A stretch of DNA of 33,599 nucleotides from Chloroflexota bacterium. GTDB lineage: Bacteria > Chloroflexota > Anaerolineae > Anaerolineales > Anaerolineaceae. Positions 8,515 to 16,958 of the stretch are shown here, one piece after another (the stretch's first letter is position 1; every line of letters starts with the position of its first letter). Under the pieces are notes generated by a model, which searched no databases, was not told the origin of the DNA, and saw only the letters and a program-made list of their open reading frames with translations. The stretch lies in contig JAAZNB010000422.1 of assembly GCA_012798515.1 (NCBI GenBank), positions 1-33,599 of the forward strand, read 5' to 3'. Both the position numbers and the translations under genes were made by a program.

Positions 8515-9209
8515 GACTGTAAGAACACTCCTAGCGTGGCGCCCAGAACGGTGGCCAGGATCACGTTCCACTGATCCAGGCCCAGGGCGAAGAGCACCAG
8601 CGACACGATGCCCGAGAAGATGGCCACCCACAGGTGGGTGTGTGATTGGATCTGCATGACCAGCAAGGCAATGAACATGGCGGGTAAAGCGTAATCCAAC
8701 CCAAAAGGCCGTACGTCGGCGATCAACTGCCCGGCCAGGATGCCCAAGGCCGTCCCGATGACCCAGGCCGCCTGGGAGACCAGGTTGATGATGAAGGTGA
8801 CGGCTTTGGAAGGCCCCGGCCGGTTGAAGCGCAGCGAATGGACGGCAAAGGTCTCGTCGGTGATTTCGTAGGCAAAAGCAGCCAGCTCACTTTTACGCCA
8901 GCCGGCCAGGTGCGGGGACAGGGCGGCCGACATGAGCAGGTGGCGCAGGTTGACCACGAAGGTGGTGGCGATGATCGACAGCGGCGAGACCCCGGCGGCG
9001 AACAGTCCCACCGAGATCAGTTGGGCCGAGCCGGCAAAGACGATCACCGACATGATCAGGGTATTGAAGAAAGATAGGCCGGCTTTTTCGGCCAGCACAC
9101 CGTAGGCAAAACCGACCGGCAGGTAGCCCATGACGATGGGCATGGCCTGCGAGATGCCTTCGATGACCTGCTGCCTGACCGGAAACACCTGTGTTTCAGT
9201 GCTTTCCAT
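8493..9209 (-). CDS. azlC: AzlC-like branched-chain amino acid permease
   Basis: GISQAMPIVMGYLPVGFAYGVLAEKAGLS...FAGSAQLISVGLFAAG...NLRHLLMSAAL. Confidence 0.93.
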   Translation of the reverse strand: MESTETQVFPVRQQVIEGISQAMPIVMGYLPVGFAYGVLAEKAGLSFFNTLIMSVIVFAGSAQLISVGLFAAGVSPLSIIATTFVVNLRHLLMSAALSPHLAGWRKSELAAFAYEITDETFAVHSLRFNRPGPSKAVTFIINLVSQAAWVIGTALGILAGQLIADVRPFGLDYALPAMFIALLVMQIQSHTHLWVAIFSGIVSLVLFALGLDQWNVILATVLGATLGVFLQSWTKTSS

Positions 9210-9212
9210 ACT

Positions 9213-9848
9213 TTATAACATCCTCCGCCCAAGGGCATCGTAGGCTTCTACCGGCGTAAGCTTGAGCGCGCTTTGTTCGTATTCGGGACGCAAAAGCGAC
9301 CAGATCATGGTGTTGGCAGGGTCGTCCCCGGGGCGCAGTTTGCGCTGGCGCAAGGTGCCGTCCAGGGCATATCCCAGTTTGCGGGGCACCGCCGCGCTGC
9401 GCAGGTTGCGCTCGTCGCAGTGGATCTCGACCCGCTCCAGGTCGAGCAGCTCGAAAGCCACCTGGGTCAGGGCTGCGGCGGTTTCGCTGGCGAGGCCCTG
9501 GTTGATCTCACCGGCGTGGATCCAGTAACCGATCTCGATCCCTCCCGGGCCCACGCGCGGGTGCAGCCCGGTCCCGCCCAGCACCCGGCTTTCGTCGCGG
9601 TCGAAGATGCCGTAGGTGTAATTGCGGTCGCTGTCGAAGTCGCTGCGCCAGGTGCGCAGCAGGTCGATGCGCGCCTGTAATTCCAGGGGTTCGTTTTGAA
9701 TCCAGGGCATCCAGGGGCGCAGGTGTTCAATACTGGCCTCGATGGCTTCTTTAAGCAAATAAACGTCCGCCGGGTTCCAGCATCGCAGCACCAGACGTTG
9801 GGTCTGGATACGATAAGCCGGCCCGGTGAGGGGGGTCGGTAGCGTCAT
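9213..9848 (-). CDS. GNAT-family N-acetyltransferase (RimJ/RimL-like)
   Basis: TQRLVLRCWNPADVYLL...GGTGLHPR...GIEIGYWIH...RVEIHCDERNLRSAAVPRKLGY. Confidence 0.93.
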   Translation of the reverse strand: MTLPTPLTGPAYRIQTQRLVLRCWNPADVYLLKEAIEASIEHLRPWMPWIQNEPLELQARIDLLRTWRSDFDSDRNYTYGIFDRDESRVLGGTGLHPRVGPGGIEIGYWIHAGEINQGLASETAAALTQVAFELLDLERVEIHCDERNLRSAAVPRKLGYALDGTLRQRKLRPGDDPANTMIWSLLRPEYEQSALKLTPVEAYDALGRRML

Positions 9849-9894
9849 CCTGTATTCCTTTTGTACCGGGTGGAAAAGACCGTTAGAGTGGTGC

Positions 9895-10104
9895 TTAATC
9901 CTCGACGGTAAAACCGATCTTAATGGTTACCTGCCATTCAATGGCGGCGTCTTCGATGATCCGTCCCCGGGTTTCGACCACTTCGAACCAGCCCATATTG
10001 CGAACCGTCTGGCCGGCTTTCTTGACCGCACTCTGGATGGCATCCTCGATGCTGGTAAGGGATGTCCCGGTCAATTCGATGATTTTATACACGCGGTTGT
10101 CCAT
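9895..10104 (-). CDS. Dodecin-family protein
   Basis: MDNRVYKIIELTGTSLTSIEDAIQSAVKKAGQTVRNMGWFEVVETRGRI...QVTIKIGF; SD gaggagg. Confidence 0.93.
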   Translation of the reverse strand: MDNRVYKIIELTGTSLTSIEDAIQSAVKKAGQTVRNMGWFEVVETRGRIIEDAAIEWQVTIKIGFTVED

Positions 10105-10167
10105 GATTCCTCCTCTGGCGACATACGCTTGCGCATAAAGGTGGTTGCCTTAAGGGAAAAGCGGTGA

Positions 10168-10216
10168 TCTCGGGATGGTTCGAGGCGGCAAAGCTGCCCC
10201 CAACCATCCCGGGAGA
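10168..10216. terminator. Long GC-rich hairpin
   Basis: TCT/CGGGATGGTT ... AACCATCCCG/..AGA with an internal GGC/GCC stem, between two minus-strand genes. Confidence 0.55.
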
Positions 10217-10235
10217 CCCTGGGCCCCAATTTGGG

Positions 10236-11717
10236 TTAATTATAGTTGAAGAAATTGTAAACGGCCTGGGAGATTTGGGCGATCATGATGTTGGCCGGGT
10301 CGAAGACCAGCTGCACCGGGTGGTAGAGGAAAACGTTCAGGACGTAATTTCCGCCCGGGGTGTAGATGATGGCCACGTCGCTCATGGTGTGCAGCAGGCC
10401 GTCGGCTTCCTCGATCCAGCCGTGCTTGTGGGCAATGGGTGTGCCTTCGGGAACGCCGGCTTCCAGCAGCAGAGCAGTCTTGTTGCGCAGCAGATAAGAG
10501 ATGACCAGTTTGCACTCGTCGGATGAGATCTGCCCGGAGAAGGTGCTGATCAGCTCCCCGCTGCCGCTCTCGGCGCACTGGTAGATATCTTCCAACACGC
10601 GGCCGATTTCGCTGGGCGTGGTCTGGTTGTAGACGTCGGGCTGCAAGTTGATGTCGGTGCGCGTGTTGGCCGGCGTGTCGTATAGCTGGAGCAGCGGTGC
10701 GCCCAGGTAAAAATATCCGGCGATGAACGTGTTTTGCAGCCCCAGGGCTTGCATGTCGGCCGTCACGTCCAGCGGGCCGCTGACCGGGTCGATGACCTGC
10801 TCCATCAGGCTGTCGGCCGGAGGATTCTCAGAGCGGACGATCATGCCTTCCATCAGTTCCAGGATCCAATCCGGGGTGGGCTCTGCGGTGCGTTTCAAGA
10901 CCGAGAGCATGATCGGCACCTTCATGGTGCTGGCGGCGGTGAAAGCGATCTCGGTGGGCACGTCCGCGCCGTTCATACGGGCAAAATGGATCGTGCGCCC
11001 GGTTTGCAGGTCTTTGAGGTAAATCTCAGCCAGGCCGCCAAAATCAGAGGTATCCAGGATCTGTTCCAGCTGGATTTGCAGGTGCTCCGGGAGGGGGGGC
11101 AGCGAATCTACGTTCTGGAGCGGCAGGTCGACGGTGCGCTCAGAGAGGGATCGCAGGGCATCCTGGATGGGCTGGATGGATGCGTCCACCTGCAGCGTCT
11201 CGCCGGGTTGGCCGGGTTGCAGCTCCGGCCGGGCCGGCAGGGGGATGGCCGGGGTGGGCGGCTGGTCGTAGCGCGGCACGATTTCCGATTCCAGGTAGGT
11301 GCGCACCTGGTCTGCATCTACGCCGGCTTCCAGGGGGATCGCGACCGGTGCATATTCCAGCTGGTTGAACAGATAATCCCAGAAAGCGCCCAGGTCTTTC
11401 GGGCGGCCGGCGGAGCGGACCTGGGCCAGCATGGCGTCCAGGTCCAGGTGGAACCCCAGGCGCTGCGGATCCACCTGGATGGCGGCCCCGGCGTAGTGCA
11501 GCTCTACCGGCGCCTGATAGGCCTGAAGCAGGCGCTCGGAGGCCTGCTCCGGATCTAATCCGCCCACGGGCACCCCACCCAGGGTAGAACCTTGCGGCAG
11601 GCCGCCGGGCAGGTTCTGAAACTGGTTCCACTGCCAGAAAGTCAGGCCGGCGGCGGCCAGGATCAGGGCCAGGGAGAGGATGCGCAGGAAGAAAGCAGTA
11701 GTGAGTTTAAATTCCAA
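10236..11717 (-). CDS. Class A beta-lactamase-like serine hydrolase with membrane anchor
   Basis: N-terminal TM; AASTMKVPIML (SxxK), VRSENPPADSLM, HKHGWIEEADG; TTG start. Confidence 0.85.
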   Translation of the reverse strand: MEFKLTTAFFLRILSLALILAAAGLTFWQWNQFQNLPGGLPQGSTLGGVPVGGLDPEQASERLLQAYQAPVELHYAGAAIQVDPQRLGFHLDLDAMLAQVRSAGRPKDLGAFWDYLFNQLEYAPVAIPLEAGVDADQVRTYLESEIVPRYDQPPTPAIPLPARPELQPGQPGETLQVDASIQPIQDALRSLSERTVDLPLQNVDSLPPLPEHLQIQLEQILDTSDFGGLAEIYLKDLQTGRTIHFARMNGADVPTEIAFTAASTMKVPIMLSVLKRTAEPTPDWILELMEGMIVRSENPPADSLMEQVIDPVSGPLDVTADMQALGLQNTFIAGYFYLGAPLLQLYDTPANTRTDINLQPDVYNQTTPSEIGRVLEDIYQCAESGSGELISTFSGQISSDECKLVISYLLRNKTALLLEAGVPEGTPIAHKHGWIEEADGLLHTMSDVAIIYTPGGNYVLNVFLYHPVQLVFDPANIMIAQISQAVYNFFNYN

Positions 11718-11848
11718 GACGGCTCCAGGGCGCCCGCAGGTTGACCAGGGTCATCGGGATCGGCACCCGGCTTAATCTTATCTCGCTTTTGTCAAACGAG
11801 AAAGGTTGGCGTAAAAGAGTTCAGCCGGCCTTCTGGGAGAAGCAGCCG

Positions 11849-12817
11849 CTAGCCTGGCCCGGAGATCTCCTGGTAAGACCTTTCGAGGTCCTTGCGGCGG
11901 GCCAGCTCGCTGGCGTAATGGCTGCCCAGGCTCGCAGCATGCCCGGCCAGCCAGTCCGTCAGGCGAGTCGTCCCGGCCGGCGGGGAGGGCGTATAGAGCA
12001 GGCCGCGGGTCAACCCCAGCACCTCTTCCCAGGTGATCAGCACGTCGCCTTTCAGCTGCCCCAGGGCCCAGCCGGCCAGATACCCCCAGCGCGGCGGCAC
12101 CGGGATGAGCGGCCGTTCTTTTCCGATGGCCGCGCCGATGGCCCGGACGAGCTGGCGGTAGGTGAAGGTTTCCGGGCCGGTGGCGTCGATCACCCGGCTG
12201 GCGGCGGTGTGGCCTTGTTCCACGGCCAGGGCAGCCAGGTCGTCCACGTAGATGGGCTGCAGGCGGTACTGGCCGTCACCGAACACGCCGAACACCGGCA
12301 GTCGCCGCAGCACCCAGGCGATGTTGTTGATCAGGATGTCCTCTTCTCCGAACAATACGGTGGGGCGCAGGATGGCGTAGGACAGCCCGGAATCGATCAG
12401 GGCCTGTTCCAGGCGGGCTTTGCCGCGGAAGTATTCCAGGTCGGATTCGAGTGAAGGATTGGTGATGCTGACGTGGACGATGCGCTCCACGCCGGCGGCG
12501 CGGGCCGCCCGGAACAGGGTGAGCGTGTTCTCCACCGCCTGGCTATGGCGGAACCCGGAAGCGTTGAAACGCACCCAGTAGGTGTTGTAAAGCACCCGCA
12601 CGCCTTGCAAGGATTCCACCAGCAGCTCGGGTTGGTCGAAGTGGAACGGATGGGCTTCGATCTGCCCCTGGAAAGGGTTCCGCCGCCGGGGAGAGTTGGT
12701 CAGAGTGCGCACCGTTTGCCCTTGCGCCAACAGGCGAGCGGCGATGTATTTACCGGAGTAGCCGAAGGCGCCGGTGACGGCGTGCACGCCCTGGGCAGTA
12801 GGGTTTGTCTGGTTCAT
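11849..12817 (-). CDS. NAD(P)-binding NmrA/SDR-type epimerase-like protein
   Basis: HAVTGAFGYSGKYIAARLLAQGQTVRTLTNSP; FGDGQYRLQPIYVDDLA. The 485-aa ORF is over-extended; start at the ATG at 12817. Confidence 0.88.
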   Translation of the reverse strand: MNQTNPTAQGVHAVTGAFGYSGKYIAARLLAQGQTVRTLTNSPRRRNPFQGQIEAHPFHFDQPELLVESLQGVRVLYNTYWVRFNASGFRHSQAVENTLTLFRAARAAGVERIVHVSITNPSLESDLEYFRGKARLEQALIDSGLSYAILRPTVLFGEEDILINNIAWVLRRLPVFGVFGDGQYRLQPIYVDDLAALAVEQGHTAASRVIDATGPETFTYRQLVRAIGAAIGKERPLIPVPPRWGYLAGWALGQLKGDVLITWEEVLGLTRGLLYTPSPPAGTTRLTDWLAGHAASLGSHYASELARRKDLERSYQEISGPG

Positions 12818-12824
12818 GTATACG

Positions 12825-12830
12825 AGTATA
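12825..12830 (-). promoter_or_regulatory. -10-like TATACT 7 nt before the start codon
   Basis: Minus strand TATACT-cgtatac-ATG. Confidence 0.5.
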
Positions 12831-12922
12831 TACCAAGTGTAAGGGCGCTTGCGGGCGGGTATAATCTGAAGAACTGGGGAAGAACTGCCTGAAAAACGGC
12901 GCAATAAACAGGAGGTTGAATC

Positions 12923-13360
12923 GTGCGAGCGGTCGTCCAACGAGTCCGGCAAGGGAGTGTTACGGTTGAGGGCCAAAAGGTGGCTCAAATTCAGGCGGGC
13001 CTGGTCATTTTGCTGGCCATCGGCCCGCAAGATAACGTCGATACGGTGAATGCCATGGCGCGCAAGATCGCCATGCTGCGCATCTTTAGCGACGATCAGG
13101 GCAAGATGAACCTTTCGGTGCTGGACATCCACGGCGAGGCCATCGTCGTTTCTCAGTTCACCCTGTATGCCGATACGCACAAGGGCAACCGGCCCTCTTT
13201 CTTCGGCTCGGCGGCGCCGGAAGTGGCTTCGCCACTGGTGGATCACTTCGCCGGGCAGCTGCGCCAGCTGGGCGTGCCCACGCAGTGCGGCGTGTTCGGC
13301 GCGCACATGGTAGTGGAGATTATCAACGACGGGCCAGTGACCATCCCGTTGGATATGTAG
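12923..13360 (+). CDS. dtd: D-aminoacyl-tRNA deacylase
   Basis: [17 protein letters not shown]...[18 protein letters not shown]...[22 protein letters not shown] start with SD aggagg. Confidence 0.97.
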   Translation: MRAVVQRVRQGSVTVEGQKVAQIQAGLVILLAIGPQDNVDTVNAMARKIAMLRIFSDDQGKMNLSVLDIHGEAIVVSQFTLYADTHKGNRPSFFGSAAPEVASPLVDHFAGQLRQLGVPTQCGVFGAHMVVEIINDGPVTIPLDM

Positions 13361-13373
13361 GACCCGGCCGGGG

Positions 13374-14108
13374 TCATCCCCACAAGACCGTGTCCAACTG
13401 TACGGCCCAGGCGCCGGCTTCCAGCAGCGCCCGGCCGTCTTCCAGACGGTAGACGCCGCCGCCGGCGATAACCGGCAGGTCCCAGCGCCGGGCTGTCTTG
13501 AGCGCCTGGAAGGCCAGGGGCAATAGAGACGGGCCGTACAGGCGGCCGGAAAGCGGCGCAGACGGCGCCGGCAGGCTGCCGTAAGGCGCGCCCAGGCTGA
13601 TGGCGCACACGTCCAGGCGACCCAGGCCGCGCAGCCAGTCCTCGCCGGCCCGGTCCAGCGCTACCTGAACGATGAGAGGCAGTTCGCCCAGGGCGGCTGA
13701 GACCAGCTCGGTAGCCTGCTGGCGGGAGCAACCGGGCGGAATGCCCAATTCGATGGCCGCCACACCCTCCACGTCTTCCAGGGTACGCGCCAGGCCGGCA
13801 ACCTCTGCCGGGGTCCCGCCGAAGAGGTGCACCCACACCGGCAGGCTGGCGTGGGCCCAACGTTCCCCATAACGCTGCAAGGCGGCAGACAACCCGGGGT
13901 TGGGCAGCCCGCTGTGCAGCAGACTGCCGCCAGGATAGTGAATCACGCCCCGCCGGACGGCAGGCTGGCGCGCGGACAGGCTCAACGGGTGGGTAATGAA
14001 AGCGCCGGGCGGTTCCGGCCAGTTCCAACCGGCCGGCGGGGTAAAGCCCAGGCTGCCCGCCGCGTTCAACCAGGGGGACGCGATCAGGAGTTCTTGTCGA
14101 GCTGCCAT
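13374..14108 (-). CDS. Diverged dihydroorotate dehydrogenase-like TIM-barrel protein
   Basis: LIASPWLNAAGSLGF, LPVWVHLFGGTPAEVAGLARTLEDVEGVAAIELGIP, VIAGGGVYRLEDGRALLEAGAWAVQLDTVLWG. Confidence 0.7.
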   Translation of the reverse strand: MAARQELLIASPWLNAAGSLGFTPPAGWNWPEPPGAFITHPLSLSARQPAVRRGVIHYPGGSLLHSGLPNPGLSAALQRYGERWAHASLPVWVHLFGGTPAEVAGLARTLEDVEGVAAIELGIPPGCSRQQATELVSAALGELPLIVQVALDRAGEDWLRGLGRLDVCAISLGAPYGSLPAPSAPLSGRLYGPSLLPLAFQALKTARRWDLPVIAGGGVYRLEDGRALLEAGAWAVQLDTVLWG

Positions 14109-14878
14109 GCCGGATCGGGTTCGTGCACGCTGCCGGACGAGCGCAGCAGGTCAACCAGGGGATCGTGCAGCGGTACGCTCGTCGCCGGCGGCAGGTGACG
14201 GTGCAGGCTTTCCCAGGCGGCGATCACTTCCGGAACGCTCAACGGCCGGCCGGCCCGTTGGGAGGCGCGGCGCACGAACAGGGCGTGTTGGGTGCGGTGG
14301 CACATGGCCGCGGCGACCTTGCGCTCCAGCACCGGTGAGGCGTCCAGCAGGAAATGAGCCGGGTCGTCTTTGTTGATCAGGTGCGGTTTGGGGTGGTCCG
14401 GGTAGTTGGCCTGGGCGCTGTAGAGCAGCAGCTGCGCATCCTGCAGCGATTCCACTGCCGCCCGGGTGGCCCGGTGCACCAGCTGGTGGGCCGGGTGGCC
14501 ATATTCCCCGTTGGAGCCGTGGGTGATGACGGCCTGGGCTGCGACCTTGCGGATGTGGGCGGCGATTTGCTGTACCAGGATGTCCCATTCGGCCTGGAAG
14601 GGGTAGAGCTCATCCCCGGGCCCGACGGTGGGATCGACGTAATCCAGGTAGGTCAGGCCGGCCATCCCCAGGGCCTGCACCGCGCAGGCCAGTTCTTCCT
14701 GGCGGACGGCGCCCAGTTCGTGGCGTTCACACACAGGGGGCTCGCCGGCTTCTCCGCCTTCTCCCCGGGTGGCGCTCAAGCCGTACACGGCCGCGCCCTG
14801 GGCCGCCAGCAGTGCCAGGGCGCCGCCAAATAACATGGTTTCGTCGTCCGGGTGGGCAAAAACAGCTAATACGTTCAT
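14084..14878 (-). CDS. PIG-L/LmbE-family deacetylase
   Basis: VLAVFAHPDDETMLFGGALALLAAQG...HGSNGEYGHPAHQLVHRAT. Confidence 0.93.
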   Translation of the reverse strand: MNVLAVFAHPDDETMLFGGALALLAAQGAAVYGLSATRGEGGEAGEPPVCERHELGAVRQEELACAVQALGMAGLTYLDYVDPTVGPGDELYPFQAEWDILVQQIAAHIRKVAAQAVITHGSNGEYGHPAHQLVHRATRAAVESLQDAQLLLYSAQANYPDHPKPHLINKDDPAHFLLDASPVLERKVAAAMCHRTQHALFVRRASQRAGRPLSVPEVIAAWESLHRHLPPATSVPLHDPLVDLLRSSGSVHEPDPAWQLDKNS

Positions 14879-15555
14879 ACGACCTCGATGAGATGAAGAT
14901 CAAATACCGGGCCATCCCGGCAGCACAGCTTCCACCCTCGCCGGGTGTGTAGGGCGCACACGCCGCATTCTCCACTGCTGCCACAGGGCATGTCCGTTTC
15001 GACCAGGACCTGCCCGGCCGGCAGGCGCCGGCCCGGGGGCAGGCGTAGCAGGCGGCGTACGTCTGTGGCCTGCGCCAGGGGGAGGCTGATGGCCAGGTAA
15101 TCGGCCCAGGAGGCGCTGTCCGGCAGCGCCTCGGGTGGGATGAGTTCGACCGCCGCCGGCAGGCCGGGCGGCGGCTGGAGGGCGAACAACGCCAGGTCGG
15201 CGTTTTGCGCCAGGGCTCGTTCGATGAGCGGGGCCAGGTACTGGGGGCGGGTACCGAAGTCGGCCAGAAGTACCCGGCGCGCCGGGCGGGGGAGGTGAAA
15301 GCCTTTGCCGAATGGACCACGCAGCGTCAACGTATCTCCCACCCGCCAGGAATCGGGCAACGGCGGCACGACGGTCATGGCGCTGCGGGCGAGGCCGGCC
15401 GGGAACAACGGGACGGGGAGCGGGTCCATGGCGCCCTCCCGGCGGGCCAGCAGGTATTGGCCCGGGGCGGGGTGCAGGTCTGCCGGCATAGTGACCTTCC
15501 CGCCCAGTTCGTTCCCGCTCGTGTTCCACAATTCAATAATGCGGCTGGTAATCAT
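14875..15555 (-). CDS. PyrK-like (dihydroorotate dehydrogenase electron-transfer-type) Fe-S protein
   Basis: PGQYLLAR, GDTLTLRGPFGKGFHLP, C-terminal MPCGSSGECGVCALHTRRGWKLCCRDGPVF four-Cys cluster motif; ATG at 15555. Confidence 0.75.
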   Translation of the reverse strand: MITSRIIELWNTSGNELGGKVTMPADLHPAPGQYLLARREGAMDPLPVPLFPAGLARSAMTVVPPLPDSWRVGDTLTLRGPFGKGFHLPRPARRVLLADFGTRPQYLAPLIERALAQNADLALFALQPPPGLPAAVELIPPEALPDSASWADYLAISLPLAQATDVRRLLRLPPGRRLPAGQVLVETDMPCGSSGECGVCALHTRRGWKLCCRDGPVFDLHLIEVV

Positions 15556-15671
15556 CGCCAAAGGTTGCTTCCCTGGTTTTACTGCTTTCGAACTGCCGTT
15601 ATAATTATTGGGTAGCTACTCCGCCGGAGGTGAAAGAAAGGTTTCCCATCCTCCGCACAATTACGTGGAGC

Positions 15672-15736
15672 CTATCTGAAAATCAGGAGGGGGCATCCCC
15701 TCTCAAAAAACAACTCCCTCAATAAATTTCGGATAG
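15672..15736. repeat. Palindromic element with CTATCTGAAA/TTTCGGATAG ends
   Basis: Ends resemble the 459-536 element; inner GAGGGG-cat-CCCCTC hairpin. Confidence 0.6.
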
Positions 15737-15797
15737 ATACTTTGTTGGTATCTTATCCCATTATTATTGATTTGCCAAATTGATAAGGAGAGCGGGA

Positions 15798-16850
15798 ATG
15801 AATATTGCGAATGTATTCGCTGCGATCGCAGGCCTGGGTTGGGTAGCTGCGATTGGCGTTTTGGCTATCATCCTGGTGCGCACTTCACGCAACCAGCCGG
15901 TGCGCCGCCTGGGAACGGTGGCGTTGATCCTCTTCCTGGTGGCGGTGGCATTGACCACGGTCAGTTCCGGGGTGGTGTTTATCAACCCGCAGGAGCGGGG
16001 GGTGGTAATCTCGGCTGTGTCCCCCAGCGGGTATCGCTCGGATGCGCTGCAACCCGGCCTGCGCTGGGTGATCCCCTTCGCCGAATCGGTGGTGCGTTAC
16101 CCGGTTTCCAAGCAGACGTATACCATGTCGATTAGCACCAGTGAGGGGGACGTGCAGGGCGACGATTCGATCGCGGCGCGCACGGCCGATGGACAGGAGA
16201 TCTTCGTCGACGCCTCGGTCATTTACGCCATCGATCCAAACCAGGCGGTCTCGATCCACATCGCCTGGCAGAATCGCTATTCGGAAGATTTCGTGCGACC
16301 CCAAACGCGGGGTGTCATCCGCGATGCGGTCTCGCAGTTCGGCGTGGAAGAAGTGGTCAGCTCGAAGCGGTTTGAGATGGTGGATGAAGTGCGCCGCAAC
16401 CTGGAGCAGAAGTTCTCGGAAAACGGCCTGGTGTTGGTGGATTTCGTCTTGCGTAACATTACATTCTCACCCGAATACGCCGCCTCGGTAGAACAGAAAC
16501 AGATCGCTGAACAGCAGGCCCAGCAGGCGCGCTTCGTGGTGGAGCAACGCAAACAGGAAGCCGAGCAGGCCCGCCAGGTGGCGGAAGGCAAAGCCGACGC
16601 CCAGGTGATCGAGGCCAAGGGCGCGGCCGAAGCGCGCGTCATCGAGGCCCAGGCCGAAGCGCAGTCGCTGGAATTGATCGCCGCAGCGTTGCAAGACAAC
16701 CCCAACCTGCTGACCTACCAGTACATCAGCAAGCTGACCCCCAGCATCCAGACCCTGCTGCTGCCCAGCGATTCCCCCTTCCTGTTCCCCCTGCCGCAAG
16801 GGGTGACCCAACAGCCGCAGACGCCGGCCGGCCCGGAGACCAATCCGTAG
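15798..16850 (+). CDS. SPFH/prohibitin-family membrane protein
   Basis: MNIANVFAAIAGLGWVAAIGVLAIILVRTS..., INPQERGVV, coiled QKQIAEQQAQQARFVVEQRKQEAEQARQVAEGKADAQVIEAKGAAEARV; SD aaggaga. Confidence 0.93.
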   Translation: MNIANVFAAIAGLGWVAAIGVLAIILVRTSRNQPVRRLGTVALILFLVAVALTTVSSGVVFINPQERGVVISAVSPSGYRSDALQPGLRWVIPFAESVVRYPVSKQTYTMSISTSEGDVQGDDSIAARTADGQEIFVDASVIYAIDPNQAVSIHIAWQNRYSEDFVRPQTRGVIRDAVSQFGVEEVVSSKRFEMVDEVRRNLEQKFSENGLVLVDFVLRNITFSPEYAASVEQKQIAEQQAQQARFVVEQRKQEAEQARQVAEGKADAQVIEAKGAAEARVIEAQAEAQSLELIAAALQDNPNLLTYQYISKLTPSIQTLLLPSDSPFLFPLPQGVTQQPQTPAGPETNP

Positions 16851-16946
16851 GGGCGCCTGCTTTGGAGATTGGCCGGCCGTAAAAATTCAACCGAATTGTA
16901 GAGCACTCCCGGGGTTAATCCGGGGGTGCTCCTGGTGAGAATCCGG

Positions 16947-16952
16947 TATAAT
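16947..16952 (+). promoter_or_regulatory. -10 hexamer TATAAT 6 nt before the selD start codon
   Basis: TATAAT-tattct-ATG. Confidence 0.65.
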
Positions 16953-16958
16953 TATTCT

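Noticed and set aside
10236-11717. Beta-lactamase-like gene as an antibiotic-resistance determinant
   Set aside because: Membrane-anchored, low-similarity PBP/beta-lactamase-fold protein with KHG instead of KTG; no basis to claim resistance
12818-13306. N-terminal extension of the 485-aa minus ORF
   Set aside because: Runs antisense through dtd; the real gene starts at ATG 12817 with its own -10
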